NCBI RefSeq assembly: GCF_019972815.1
Contig: NZ_BPPA01000008.1
Coordinates: forward strand, 27,041 to 91,040
Length of the DNA stretch: 64,000 nt
Reading direction: 5' to 3'
Origin: Lactobacillus huangpiensis
GTDB taxonomy: Bacteria; Bacillota; Bacilli; Lactobacillales; Lactobacillaceae
Each line of letters opens with the position of its first letter. The first letter of the stretch is position 1. The position numbers and the translations under genes are program-made. Below are positions 1 through 8,861 of the stretch, piece by piece. Below the pieces are notes generated by a model. The model searched no databases and was not told where the DNA came from. It saw only the letters and a list, made by a program, of their open reading frames with translations.

Positions 1-487
1 CGTGACGCAGTTGACCTGGCCAAATTACTTGACCATTAGGCATCAAAGTACCTGGTAAAGCAACAACCACTTTTTGTCCCTGTGCAATGTTAGGTGCACC
101 ACAGACAATTTGATGTTCTTCTCCATTGCCCACATCAACTTGTGTAACATGCAAATGATCAGAATCAGGATGTTTTTCACAGCTTTTGACATAGCCATAA
201 ACAAGCGTTGGTTTGCTATATGCAAGTTTATCAGTAAAACCAACTTCTGCTAATTTTTCATTTAAAGCAGTTAAATCATCTTTTGACAGCTTAACTTGTC
301 CATCTGGTAATTTATCGTAGTCAATTAGCTGATCAACGTTAAAAAAGTTATAACCGGTAACATTACCCTCTTCATCAGTAATGCGTGTGATATCACCTTT
401 TTCATCGTATTCACTATTGCCCTTATCCTGACCTAAAATTACAATCAAGGTATTGGGATAACTTCTTTTATTAATACTAGTAATCAT
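1..487 (-). CDS. ytpR: YtpR-family tRNA-binding protein (C-terminus cut by window edge)
   Basis: 162 residues are visible from an ATG preceded by AGAGGA; the 3' end lies outside the window. The family is about 200 residues, so roughly 40 are missing. The N-terminal half (about 1-90) fits the DUF4479-type domain that precedes the tRNA-binding domain in YtpR. From about residue 95 an EMAP/PheT-N-type OB fold begins, with HPDSDHLHVTQVDVG (106-120) and IVCGAPNI (127-134), both characteristic of tRNA-binding domains of PheT, MetG and YtpR. The exact cellular role of free-standing YtpR is not established. It follows the thioredoxin gene by about 20 bp and is probably the last visible gene of the ecsA-ecsB-trmB-trx operon. 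Confidence 0.85.
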   Translation of the reverse strand, partial: MITSINKRSYPNTLIVILGQDKGNSEYDEKGDITRITDEEGNVTGYNFFNVDQLIDYDKLPDGQVKLSKDDLTALNEKLAEVGFTDKLAYSKPTLVYGYVKSCEKHPDSDHLHVTQVDVGNGEEHQIVCGAPNIAQGQKVVVALPGTLMPNGQVIWPGQLRH

Positions 488-508
488 GAATCAATAATCC
501 TCTTTCAC

Positions 509-829
509 TTAGTCAAGTGACCGTAAAAAGCTTTCAACCTCATCTTTAGTTTTACGATCCTTATTAACTAGTCTACCAATTTCTTTGCCATCTTGGTAGA
601 CCACAAAGGAAGGAATACCCATAATATTCATTTCCTTAGCTAAGTCAATAGAACCATCACGATCAATCTGATAAAACTTGCTATCGGCAAAATCTTTTTC
701 GATTTCTGGCATGAAGGGGTCTAAAAAGCGACAGTCTGGGCACCAGCCTGCTGAAAATTCTAAAACTACTCGTCCATTTTTGGTAATCGAGTCTAATTTA
801 TCTTTATTCAATTCTTTTATTTGTTCCAT
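509..829 (-). CDS. Thioredoxin-like protein (YtpP type)
   Basis: A 106-residue cytoplasmic thioredoxin-fold protein. The redox motif WCPDC has cysteines at 30 and 33, and the cis-proline loop is MGIPSF near residue 70. The active-site dipeptide is PD rather than the GP of canonical thioredoxin, which is typical of the YtpP-like thioredoxin-family proteins of Firmicutes. The chosen ATG has GAGAGG about 12 bases upstream; an in-frame TTG six codons earlier lacks a better site. No signal peptide is present. It sits between trmB and ytpR on the same strand, as in other Firmicutes. The thiol substrate is unknown. Confidence 0.88.
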   Translation of the reverse strand: MEQIKELNKDKLDSITKNGRVVLEFSAGWCPDCRFLDPFMPEIEKDFADSKFYQIDRDGSIDLAKEMNIMGIPSFVVYQDGKEIGRLVNKDRKTKDEVESFLRSLD

Positions 830-864
830 TTTGAAAAAACCTCTCAATCCTTACTCTTATTTAA

Positions 865-1524
865 TTATTTTACCCCAAAATCAGCATGCAGAGCATAAAT
901 TGGATTTCCCTTAGCTGCAAATTTGTGTTCATATTCCGTTTCAATATTGGCAGCTACAATTTCATCTTTTTCATTATGAAGATCAACTGACACAAAATCA
1001 AAATGCATCCCAAAATTATTCATGCTCTGCACAGAATAGGCAAAAAGACCTGCATTATCAGTTTTAAACTCTATTTGACCATTTTCCTGCAAGACGGTTT
1101 GATATTTTTGTAAAAAAGACTTATAAGTTAACCGCCTTTTCTCATGCCTAGTTTTAGGCCAGGGATCACTAAAATTCAAATATATTTTACCTGCTTTGTG
1201 AGCATCAAAAAAAGTGTCAATATTAGCAGCATCTGCGCAAAGAATTTGGATGTTAGACAATTTTTTAGCAAGTTTGGTTCGCAAAATCATGCCTGCCGCG
1301 GTCATTTGCAATTCCAGAGCAACAAAATTTTTTTCGGGGTGCTCTTCCGCCATCGTAGTAATAAACTTTCCTTTGCCGGGCCCTACTTCTATCTCTAATG
1401 GTTTTGAAATATCAGCAAACCGCTTTGACCAATCAATTTTCAGACTTGGATCAGGTCGATCAATCACACTTTCTGGATGCTCTTGTACAAGTTTTACAGC
1501 CCACGGCTTGTTACGTAATCTCAT
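865..1524 (-). CDS. trmB: tRNA (guanine-46-N7)-methyltransferase
   Basis: A 219-residue class I SAM methyltransferase, normal length for TrmB, which methylates N7 of G46 in the tRNA variable loop. Diagnostic motifs are the SAM loop EVGPGKGKF (about 46-54), the catalytic and tRNA-binding NFSDPWPK (about 117-124), the basic patch RHEKRRLT directly after it, and the C-terminal TEYE of the family. It lies 8 bp downstream of ecsB on the same strand, so it is probably cotranscribed with it. Confidence 0.95.
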   Translation of the reverse strand: MRLRNKPWAVKLVQEHPESVIDRPDPSLKIDWSKRFADISKPLEIEVGPGKGKFITTMAEEHPEKNFVALELQMTAAGMILRTKLAKKLSNIQILCADAANIDTFFDAHKAGKIYLNFSDPWPKTRHEKRRLTYKSFLQKYQTVLQENGQIEFKTDNAGLFAYSVQSMNNFGMHFDFVSVDLHNEKDEIVAANIETEYEHKFAAKGNPIYALHADFGVK

Positions 1525-1532
1525 CTATTCTG

Positions 1533-2729
1533 CTACTTCCTTTTCTTTACTTTTGCAGGTAAGTATAACCTTAATACGCCCCAGCTGAAAACAACTAAAC
1601 ATCCCATTGCCGCAAACAAGCGTAAATTAATTGGTAAGGTGATCAGCCAAGAAATACTGATTACAACCCCTTGAGCTAATAATATTCCCGCTAATGCAGA
1701 TACTAAATCAAGGCCACGATTGGAACGCTCAATTGGATAAACACGATACATGATATTGGTATCGAATTCATCAACCATTGGTATCAATTGGTAAATAGTC
1801 AAAAAGACTACTAAGCATGATAAACATAATGCCCAAATCCAATTTTGTACCAGCCAGGAAATTAAAACTGCAAAAGCAGTCATTCGGAAAACTAAATTAA
1901 TATTTTCTGGGTTTCTAAGCACTGAACGGCGATACAAAAATTTATGCGGATTTTCTGACGATAAATTTTTAGGCAATAAAAAGTCCAAATATTTTCGTCT
2001 TTTAATATTAGTCTGTCTTTCTTTAACGTCTGTGAACATGCTAAAAGCGCTATAAACAACATTTTTGCGATTTTCTTCCAGCTTTACGGCATATTGCCAA
2101 TCAAAAAGAGCAGCATGTTGCGGCTTCACAACAAAAATAACGACAGAAACTGCCAGCAAAATTGCGATTAAGATCATGCTTTGCGGTTTAAACATTCCCA
2201 AACCAAACAGAAGCAGGAAAAAGATATTTAAAATTAAAATGGAAATTTTTTGGTTAAAATATAAATTATATTCCATAACCTTAAGTTGCAATATTTTGGC
2301 CAAAAAAACAGCAAAAACAGCGAAAACATAATTTAAAGGTTCAATCTTTGCCTTAATCGTTGCAAAAGGAAATATAACTCCCGCCATTAAAACCAAGCAA
2401 ATTGCGGGTACAATTAAACTATAATTTAACATTGGTTTCAAATATGATGCTAAATTTTCATCTTCAGGCAGTAAAAATTGTAAATCAGCTGGTTTTAGCA
2501 ATGTTACCAGTTTTCCTATTAAAAGTGGCAACCATAACAAAATACCAACTAGCGGACGATAATACCACAGACTTTTAGGCATAGTCTTCATTGTCTGTGC
2601 ATACCAGAACATGAGTGCTCCAAAAAGGAAAATCAGAGCCAAGATAAAGAAATCATTAAAAACCAATACTAGATATTTTAAAGACTGGCGTATATTTTCC
2701 TGCAGCCTTTTTTTAGCCAAGTCACGCAT
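1533..2729 (-). CDS. ecsB: ABC transporter permease EcsB
   Basis: A 398-residue polytopic membrane protein with about eight to ten hydrophobic segments, including paired segments near residues 25-75, 105-145, 160-200 and at the C-terminus (about 285-390). Length, hydropathy and its position directly after the ATPase gene, with an 8-bp overlap, fit EcsB of the Ecs exporter. In Bacillus and Staphylococcus that exporter affects secretion and regulated membrane proteolysis; its substrate here is unknown. It has a basic C-terminal tail (LPAKVKKRK). Confidence 0.88.
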   Translation of the reverse strand: MRDLAKKRLQENIRQSLKYLVLVFNDFFILALIFLFGALMFWYAQTMKTMPKSLWYYRPLVGILLWLPLLIGKLVTLLKPADLQFLLPEDENLASYLKPMLNYSLIVPAICLVLMAGVIFPFATIKAKIEPLNYVFAVFAVFLAKILQLKVMEYNLYFNQKISILILNIFFLLLFGLGMFKPQSMILIAILLAVSVVIFVVKPQHAALFDWQYAVKLEENRKNVVYSAFSMFTDVKERQTNIKRRKYLDFLLPKNLSSENPHKFLYRRSVLRNPENINLVFRMTAFAVLISWLVQNWIWALCLSCLVVFLTIYQLIPMVDEFDTNIMYRVYPIERSNRGLDLVSALAGILLAQGVVISISWLITLPINLRLFAAMGCLVVFSWGVLRLYLPAKVKKRK

Positions 2730-3462
2730 TTTGTTGCTCCTGACTTAAAATTTGATAGATTTGGTCAAACGAGTCTGTTTCCTTTAAGTCATAGTGCTTT
2801 CGAATTTCAGCCAAAGTGCCAGTAGAAGCAATTTTGCCGTTGTTCAAGACCGCATAGCGTGAAACTGCCTGGACACTGTTAGCTAAAATATGTGTCGACA
2901 TTAACACCATTTTGCCTTGGTCAGCAGCACTTTTGATTAATTGCACTAAATTAGCTACTGCCAAAGGATCTAGTCCGGTGAAAGGCTCATCAATTACAAG
3001 CAGTTCTGTATTTGCTAAAAAGGCTGTCACGATCATCACTTTTTGCTTCATACCCTTAGAAAAGTGAATTGGCAACCAATCGAGCTTGTCATCAAGCCTA
3101 AACATCTGCAGCAACTCATGGGCTTTTGCCCAAGCCTGGTTTTCATTCAGCTGATAGCTAAGAATTGTTAATTGCAGATGTTCCTTCAAAGTCAATTCTG
3201 AATATAAAACTGGCGTCTCTGGAATATATGCGACTTGTCTTTTAAATTTAGTAGGTTGTGTCGCTAAATCAATGCCATTTAGAGTAATTTTTCCTTTTTG
3301 TGGTCGCAACAATCCCAAGATATGTTTAATTGTTGTCGATTTGCCTGCACCATTTAGTCCAATCAGCCCTAAAACTTCGCCTGGAGTGATCTCCAGATTA
3401 ATATCTTTAATTACCGGTACACCTGTGTAGCCACCGGTCAGATGCTCAATTTTTAAAGTCAT
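2722..3462 (-). CDS. ecsA: ABC transporter ATP-binding protein EcsA
   Basis: A 246-residue ABC ATPase. It shows Walker A GLNGAGKST (35-43), Q-loop in AYIPETP, a degenerate signature FSKGMKQK in place of LSGGQ, Walker B LLVIDEPFTGLDP and the switch histidine in STHIL. The KGM signature is usual for EcsA. The ATG used has AGGA four to five bases upstream; an ATG 11 codons earlier has no ribosome site. It is the first gene of the minus-strand ecs operon and is divergent from hit. Confidence 0.93.
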   Translation of the reverse strand: MTLKIEHLTGGYTGVPVIKDINLEITPGEVLGLIGLNGAGKSTTIKHILGLLRPQKGKITLNGIDLATQPTKFKRQVAYIPETPVLYSELTLKEHLQLTILSYQLNENQAWAKAHELLQMFRLDDKLDWLPIHFSKGMKQKVMIVTAFLANTELLVIDEPFTGLDPLAVANLVQLIKSAADQGKMVLMSTHILANSVQAVSRYAVLNNGKIASTGTLAEIRKHYDLKETDSFDQIYQILSQEQQNA

Positions 3463-3552
3463 AATTCCTATCTTTCTTTTAATGAATTTACTCATTTAAT
3501 ATGATAGCATGATATTAAAAGAAACTAAATTTTGAAATGAAGAGGTTTTAAA

Positions 3553-3984
3553 ATGGAAGAATTAGATAAAGATTGCTTATTTTGTAAAATTATCACAGGT
3601 GAAGCAAACAGCTACACTGTTTTCGAAAATGATGACGTCAAAGCCTTTTTAGACTTATCTCAAGTCAACCCAGGTCACACTTTAATGGTACCTAAAAAAC
3701 ACATCACTAACTTTTTTGATTATACACCTGAAGACGCTCAGAGATATCTACAATATATTCCAACAATTGCGAATGCAATTAAGAAATTTGACCCTAGAAT
3801 TACTGGTATGAACATCAGTAGTAATAATGGTGCAAGTGCAAGCCAAGTGGTAATGCATTCACATATTCATTTTGTTCCACGCTTTGAAGGAGACGGATTA
3901 AAGATCGCAACTCGCAATAACGCTGAAAAATATACTGAAGAAGATTACCAAAAAATTGCTGCTGCAATTAGAGCTGAATTTTAA
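3553..3984 (+). CDS. hit: HIT-family nucleotide hydrolase
   Basis: A 143-residue histidine-triad protein with the complete motif HSHIHFVPR near residues 96-104. The N-terminal DCLFCKIITGE contains the paired cysteines common in bacterial HINT/Hit proteins, which hydrolyse AMP-linked phosphoramidates or dinucleotides. GAAGAGG precedes the ATG. It lies divergently from ecsA and 6 bp ahead of the YtxH-type gene, the Bacillus-like order ecs / hit / ytxH-like / prsA. Confidence 0.93.
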   Translation: MEELDKDCLFCKIITGEANSYTVFENDDVKAFLDLSQVNPGHTLMVPKKHITNFFDYTPEDAQRYLQYIPTIANAIKKFDPRITGMNISSNNGASASQVVMHSHIHFVPRFEGDGLKIATRNNAEKYTEEDYQKIAAAIRAEF

Positions 3985-3990
3985 GGTGAT

Positions 3991-4335
3991 ATGATGAAAC
4001 ATTTTAGTTTAGGTCTAGCTGTGGGTGCTGGTTTTGGCGTTGTTCTTTCACTATTTAAAGATAAAAACGGTAATCGTTTATTTCCATCAGCGCAAAAACA
4101 AATTAATTCAGTAAAAGAAGACTTTAGTGATCTTTCCGCATCTAGCAATAATTTAAAGATTGCCAAGCAAAAATTAAAAGAGTCATTGCCACAGGCTAAA
4201 AATACAATTTCTGAATTAAAAAAAGAAGTAGAATATTATCAAATAGGCATTAATCGGATTATCGCCAAGCTAAAAGCCAAAACCACAAAAATTAATAGTA
4301 AAATTGATAATGGAATAGATAGTTCTAAAAATTAG
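3991..4335 (+). CDS. YtxH-domain-type small membrane-anchored protein
   Basis: A 114-residue protein. It has an N-terminal hydrophobic glycine-rich segment (LGLAVGAGFGVVLSLF, about 6-21), then a basic, largely helical region predicted to be coiled coil. This is the YtxH architecture, widespread but functionally poorly defined. Two adjacent ATG codons follow AAGGTGAT and either could be used. The gap to hit is only 6 bp, so the two are likely cotranscribed. Confidence 0.75.
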   Translation: MMKHFSLGLAVGAGFGVVLSLFKDKNGNRLFPSAQKQINSVKEDFSDLSASSNNLKIAKQKLKESLPQAKNTISELKKEVEYYQIGINRIIAKLKAKTTKINSKIDNGIDSSKN

Positions 4336-4449
4336 TAAAGAAACTGCGAATTTTTGGCAAAAAACTTAAAAATAAAAACTAGATTTGTCAGTTTATGTTA
4401 TATTAGTTGTCGGTGACTTAATTTATTAAGGATGTGGAGAATTTATTTT

Positions 4450-5349
4450 ATGAAAAAATATATCAGAAAAGCAGCAGCTGTCATTGCCGTAGCAAGTATG
4501 GCTTTATCGACAGCAGCTTGTTCCAATGGTGGTAAAACCGTTGCTTCTTACAAAGGCGGTAAGATTACTCAACAAGAATACTATGATGAAATGAAAAAGT
4601 CTCAGTCAGGTAAATCCGCATTGGCAAATATGATTATCAATCGTGTTTTAGAGCAACAGTATGGCAACAAGGTTTCAAAAAAGCAAGTTGATAAACAGTA
4701 TAACAACTACAAAAAACAGTACGGCAGTCAATTTGATGCCGTTTTGCAACAAAATGGCATGACTGCTTCAAGCTTCAAGCAAAACTTGAAAACAAACTTG
4801 CTTACTGAAGTTGCCTTAAAAGACATCAAGAAGATTTCAAAGAATCAAGAAGAAAAAGCTTGGAAAGCATATCAACCTAAGGTTAAAGTGCAACATATTT
4901 TAGTTTCCAAAAAATCTAAAGCTGAAGAAATTACTAATGAATTAAAGAATGGTAAAAGCTTTAAGAGTTTAGTAAAGAAATATTCTTTAGATACCGGAAC
5001 AAAGAATAATGAAGGAAAACTGCCGGCTTTTGATTCTACCGATTCAAGTTTGGATCCTGCGTTTAAGAAAGCCGCTTTTAAATTAAAGACAGGTGAAACT
5101 ACAAAGAGTCCAATTAAATCTCAATCAGGTTATCACGTAATCAGAATGATTAAGCACCCTGCTAAAGGATCCTTTGCTTCACACAAAAAAGAGATTGATG
5201 ACCAGATATATCAGACAATGTCACAGGATCAACAAACTATGCACGATGTACTAGCTAAGGTTATTAAAAAAGCTGGAGTTGACATAAAAGACAAAGATCT
5301 AAAAGATGTTTTAGCTTCTTATGTTTCTACTTCAACTAGTAAAAAATAA
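4450..5349 (+). CDS. prsA: Foldase lipoprotein PrsA (peptidyl-prolyl isomerase)
   Basis: A 299-residue extracytoplasmic lipoprotein. It has a basic N-terminus, a hydrophobic signal and a lipobox LSTAAC with the modified Cys near residue 24. The parvulin-like PPIC domain starts at VQHILVSKKSKAEE (about 149-162) and contains KYSLDTGTKNNEG and SQSGYHVIRM. PrsA helps exported proteins fold at the outer membrane face. A GGAG site selects this ATG over an in-frame one six codons upstream. It has its own terminator. Confidence 0.93.
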   Translation: MKKYIRKAAAVIAVASMALSTAACSNGGKTVASYKGGKITQQEYYDEMKKSQSGKSALANMIINRVLEQQYGNKVSKKQVDKQYNNYKKQYGSQFDAVLQQNGMTASSFKQNLKTNLLTEVALKDIKKISKNQEEKAWKAYQPKVKVQHILVSKKSKAEEITNELKNGKSFKSLVKKYSLDTGTKNNEGKLPAFDSTDSSLDPAFKKAAFKLKTGETTKSPIKSQSGYHVIRMIKHPAKGSFASHKKEIDDQIYQTMSQDQQTMHDVLAKVIKKAGVDIKDKDLKDVLASYVSTSTSKK

Positions 5350-5361
5350 TAGATATTAAAA

Positions 5362-5391
5362 AGAGTTCAAGCAAGCTTGAACTCTTTTTTT
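5362..5391. terminator. Rho-independent terminator between prsA and yhaM
   Basis: A perfect 11-bp stem, AGAGTTCAAGC with GCTTGAACTCT, has a 2-base loop and is followed by seven T on the plus strand. It ends prsA. The A-run before the stem also suits termination of the convergent yhaM transcript. Confidence 0.9.
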
Positions 5392-6367
5392 ATTCTAATT
5401 TATGAGCTTTTCCTAATGATTCATCTATTTTGGGCCTATAAAATTTTCGACCACCTTGACTCATTATATTATCTGTAAAGTCTCCTGGACGAGTGTGCTG
5501 TAAAGCATTAGTAATAGCATAAACAGATGCGTCCAAATCATCAATGCGATGCAGTAACTCGGCTTCAAGCAAAGCAGGTAACTTAGGTGAACCATACTCA
5601 AATTTACCATGGTGAGATAAAACCATGTGCCGTAGCAGCAACAAGTCTTCAGATTCTAAATCAATTTTAAGCTGTTGAGCCGCCAGCATAATTTGTTCAT
5701 CAATTAAAACCAGATGTCCAATCAAATTACCTTCAGTAGTATATTGGGTCGCTGCTGGACCGGTTAATTCAAGCACTTTACCCATATCATGAAGAATACA
5801 GCCGGCATATAGCAAAGAACGGTTAACTTGAGAATAATTGTCCGCAAGTCCTTTTGCATCGCGTAGCATTGATACAGTATGGTATGCTAATCCACCACGC
5901 ACTGCATGGTGGTTACTCTTTCCCGCTGGAAAATCAAAAAAACGTTTATCCCATTTTTTTAATAAGAATCGTACAATTCTGTTCCAAGTAGGATTCAGTA
6001 TCTCAAAGACATATTGGTTTATCTCTTCTTTCATATCAGCAATTTTTTCGGGAGCTGATTTAATAAATTGCCTGAGGTCATAACCTTCCTCTGGGCCAAC
6101 AACACGCAAGCTGTAAATCTTTATTTGTGGCTGTCCCTGATATTCTTCGCGCTTACCATCAAGCTCAACAATAGTCCCGGCATTAAATGTTGCAGCATCT
6201 TGATCATTTGCATCCCAAAAGTTGCCACGAATTTCACCAGATGAGTCACTAAATGACATTGCTAAATATAGTTTGCCCTTTTTTGTATGTCTTAATTGAG
6301 AATTCTTAATCAGTACAACCAACTCTAGTTCTTCGCCATCATTATAATCCAGCAAACGTTTATACAT
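5390..6367 (-). CDS. yhaM: 3'-5' exoribonuclease YhaM
   Basis: 325 residues, close to the usual length of YhaM. The N-terminal OB-fold nucleic-acid-binding domain (about 1-95) contains GEIRGNFWDAND. The C-terminal HD phosphohydrolase domain carries HHAVRGGLAYHT and the metal motif HDMGK (about 192-196), followed by LLLRHMVLSHHGK. YhaM trims RNA 3' ends and can act on DNA. It overlaps yhaN by 8 bp and is the last gene of the yheA-yhaO-yhaN-yhaM set. Confidence 0.93.
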   Translation of the reverse strand: MYKRLLDYNDGEELELVVLIKNSQLRHTKKGKLYLAMSFSDSSGEIRGNFWDANDQDAATFNAGTIVELDGKREEYQGQPQIKIYSLRVVGPEEGYDLRQFIKSAPEKIADMKEEINQYVFEILNPTWNRIVRFLLKKWDKRFFDFPAGKSNHHAVRGGLAYHTVSMLRDAKGLADNYSQVNRSLLYAGCILHDMGKVLELTGPAATQYTTEGNLIGHLVLIDEQIMLAAQQLKIDLESEDLLLLRHMVLSHHGKFEYGSPKLPALLEAELLHRIDDLDASVYAITNALQHTRPGDFTDNIMSQGGRKFYRPKIDESLGKAHKLE

Positions 6368-8861
6368 TTTTAGTTCCTCTCTTAAAAGTTAGCGGTTGTA
6401 TTTGCAATTTATCAACTAGACTTGTTTGTGCAGTAAAAATTAATACCTGATTGCTTCCAGCAATAGCTTGAAGCAACTTTTCAATTTCATTAACTCTTTG
6501 ATCATCAAAGTTAACAAAAGAATCGTCTATTAATATAGGTAAATTTATTTCATCTTGTATCTGTTGAACAAAAGCCAGTTTTAAAGCAAAGTATAATTGT
6601 TCAGAAGTTCCTCTAGAAAGATATTGCACTTCTATCTTTTTACCATCAAAACGAGTAACCGTTATTTTTTTACCAAATTCAATATTATTATACCGATTAT
6701 TCGTTAATAGTCGCAAATATTCTTTAGCAGTAACCAACATTTTAGGAAATCGTTCATTCGATGCCAGATCAAGAGCTCGACCAATCCATTCAGCTGTAAA
6801 TAAGTTAGCCAGATATTCAATACTCAAATTTTTTAATTTTGCTTTTAAATTAGCCAGTTTTTGTTTTTCTTCGAAAACAGCTGTGGAGTTTGCTAAATTT
6901 TCCATTTTTACTTTTATTTCAGCTGTTTTTTCTTGTAAATGATTAATATTTTCATGAACAGAAGAGATCTTTAACCTTAAATTTTCGAGATCATTTTGAT
7001 TTTTGGTTTTATTTTTTGCATAACTTTTCAACTCACTTAAATCATTCTGCAAATTTGACTTAAGAGCATCAATTTGGTTTTGTATCTTATCCTGTTTTAA
7101 CTTTTGCTTTTGGACTTGCTCATATTCAGCTAAACTCGAAACTTGCGCTTTTGCTAAGATTATTTTTAGTTTAGTGGTAATTTCATTGAGTTCATCTTTA
7201 TTTTCAACCAAACTATTTTTTAAACTAGTTTGCTTTTCACGGCGCAATTTCTCTAAATTTATTTTCTCAGTTAGTTGGTCTAGTGCATTCAATACATCTT
7301 CAAAAGTACTTACAGTTTGATTCAGTTCATCACCTAATTGGACTGCTATCGGTGTGACTAATCCTATTAACTCATTTTTTCGCTGATTATTTCTTTTTAA
7401 GTTTTGAATTAATACTTGATATTGTCTCCACTCATTAATTAAATTATTTATATCTAAATTGATTGGATTAATACCATACCGTTTTTCAAAAGACTGCCTT
7501 TGTTGCCTTATTTTTTCGTTCTGTTCTGCAACAGTTTCTACTGTTTTTTGTGTTTGTTTTTGCCGATAAGAACCAAATACTATTAATGCCAGTCCAACAC
7601 CGCTAGCTAAAAAGCCAAAAACTTGTGCAATAAACAATAAAATTAAACCGACAACAAAAATAATGCCACCAAAAAGAAGGAATTGCTTAGAATTATCACT
7701 CTTACTCTGCTCAATCTTCAATTCCTTTTGAGGTAGTTTTTGATAATCTTCTTGCAACTTAATTATTTGCTCTTGATTCATTTTCACAATTTTATTTAAA
7801 TTTGAATCAAGTGCAATAAGTTGATTTTGCTCATCTTTTATTTGTTCATCTTTTTGTAAGCAGTTGCGATATTCTGATTGCCATTGCAATACTTCCGGCT
7901 TTTTTTGTGACAGCTTTGAAACTGCTGTATTTTCTTCCGGATCATCGGAATATTCATTTAACTTTGCAGTTATTTTTTGTTGCTTTTTATGCAAAGATTC
8001 AGCTTGTATGGTTAGAGTTTGAGCTGACTGAAATTGCTTTGAATCAAAATTAATTGTTCTAACTTGATTTTGCAAATCCTGCAATTTTTCGTAACTCGGA
8101 AAAAGTTTTTGAATCTTATCTAAACTGTCATACTCTTTTTGTAATTCAAGTTCTTTTTGCTCTTCTTGATGTTGCAAACCTCTTTGCTTCTTAAAATTGC
8201 CATTAAGTTCTTGGTAAACCGAAAATTCATTTTCAGAGTTACTGACTTCATTTTCTTGTTCTTTAATTTCTAACAACAATTGGTTAATAGGCGGCTTTTT
8301 ACCAGTTTTTTTGAACAAGGCATCAGCACTTTTAGAAAAATCGTCACGTAAAGTTATCAGACTGTCACTATTAGCCTCACCCAAATAATAGATACGTTCC
8401 ATTAAGTCTTTCTGCTTAATTTGATCAACTTTTGCCAGCATATCCTGATTAAAAATAAAACTGTCAGTATAAAATTTACCATCAATATTTTTAATTTGAT
8501 CAAAAAAAACATTTTCTGGTACAACCTGATTATCACATTTAACAGTCAGAGTGCCAGCTTTTGAACCTTTACCCTTTGCATAAAGTCTTTCCAATTGATA
8601 ATGCTGACCATTTTCATTTTCAAAAAATAAAGATCCACCCATTGGGCTAACTTGTGCTAAAGGAGTATAGTCCTCAAAAAATTCTGAACCCTGATTAGCA
8701 AGGTGGAAACCAAATAAAATCTGCTTAATGAAGGCAACGACGGTGCTCTTTCCCGCTTCATTTACCCCATAAAAAACATCAATATTTGAATTTGTTAAAT
8801 CAAAAGTAAAGTTTGAAAATTGACCAAAATTAACTATTTGAATTCTAATTAATTTCATCAT
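6360..8861 (-). CDS. yhaN: YhaN-type SMC/Rad50-like ATPase
   Basis: An 833-residue AAA-type ATPase. Walker A is GVNEAGKST (about 33-41). Long coiled coils occupy about 180-385 and 450-700. The C-terminal half-site has YLSRGTSEQLYFALKLAF as the signature helix and ILIDDSFVNFDD as Walker B. Two hydrophobic segments (about 394-435) interrupt the coiled coil where Rad50 proteins place a zinc hook, a feature shared with YhaN homologues. It overlaps the exonuclease gene yhaO by 17 bp. The pair probably acts as a membrane-linked SbcCD-like DNA end-processing complex, by analogy with the staphylococcal proteins. Confidence 0.9.
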   Translation of the reverse strand: MMKLIRIQIVNFGQFSNFTFDLTNSNIDVFYGVNEAGKSTVVAFIKQILFGFHLANQGSEFFEDYTPLAQVSPMGGSLFFENENGQHYQLERLYAKGKGSKAGTLTVKCDNQVVPENVFFDQIKNIDGKFYTDSFIFNQDMLAKVDQIKQKDLMERIYYLGEANSDSLITLRDDFSKSADALFKKTGKKPPINQLLLEIKEQENEVSNSENEFSVYQELNGNFKKQRGLQHQEEQKELELQKEYDSLDKIQKLFPSYEKLQDLQNQVRTINFDSKQFQSAQTLTIQAESLHKKQQKITAKLNEYSDDPEENTAVSKLSQKKPEVLQWQSEYRNCLQKDEQIKDEQNQLIALDSNLNKIVKMNQEQIIKLQEDYQKLPQKELKIEQSKSDNSKQFLLFGGIIFVVGLILLFIAQVFGFLASGVGLALIVFGSYRQKQTQKTVETVAEQNEKIRQQRQSFEKRYGINPINLDINNLINEWRQYQVLIQNLKRNNQRKNELIGLVTPIAVQLGDELNQTVSTFEDVLNALDQLTEKINLEKLRREKQTSLKNSLVENKDELNEITTKLKIILAKAQVSSLAEYEQVQKQKLKQDKIQNQIDALKSNLQNDLSELKSYAKNKTKNQNDLENLRLKISSVHENINHLQEKTAEIKVKMENLANSTAVFEEKQKLANLKAKLKNLSIEYLANLFTAEWIGRALDLASNERFPKMLVTAKEYLRLLTNNRYNNIEFGKKITVTRFDGKKIEVQYLSRGTSEQLYFALKLAFVQQIQDEINLPILIDDSFVNFDDQRVNEIEKLLQAIAGSNQVLIFTAQTSLVDKLQIQPLTFKRGTKNV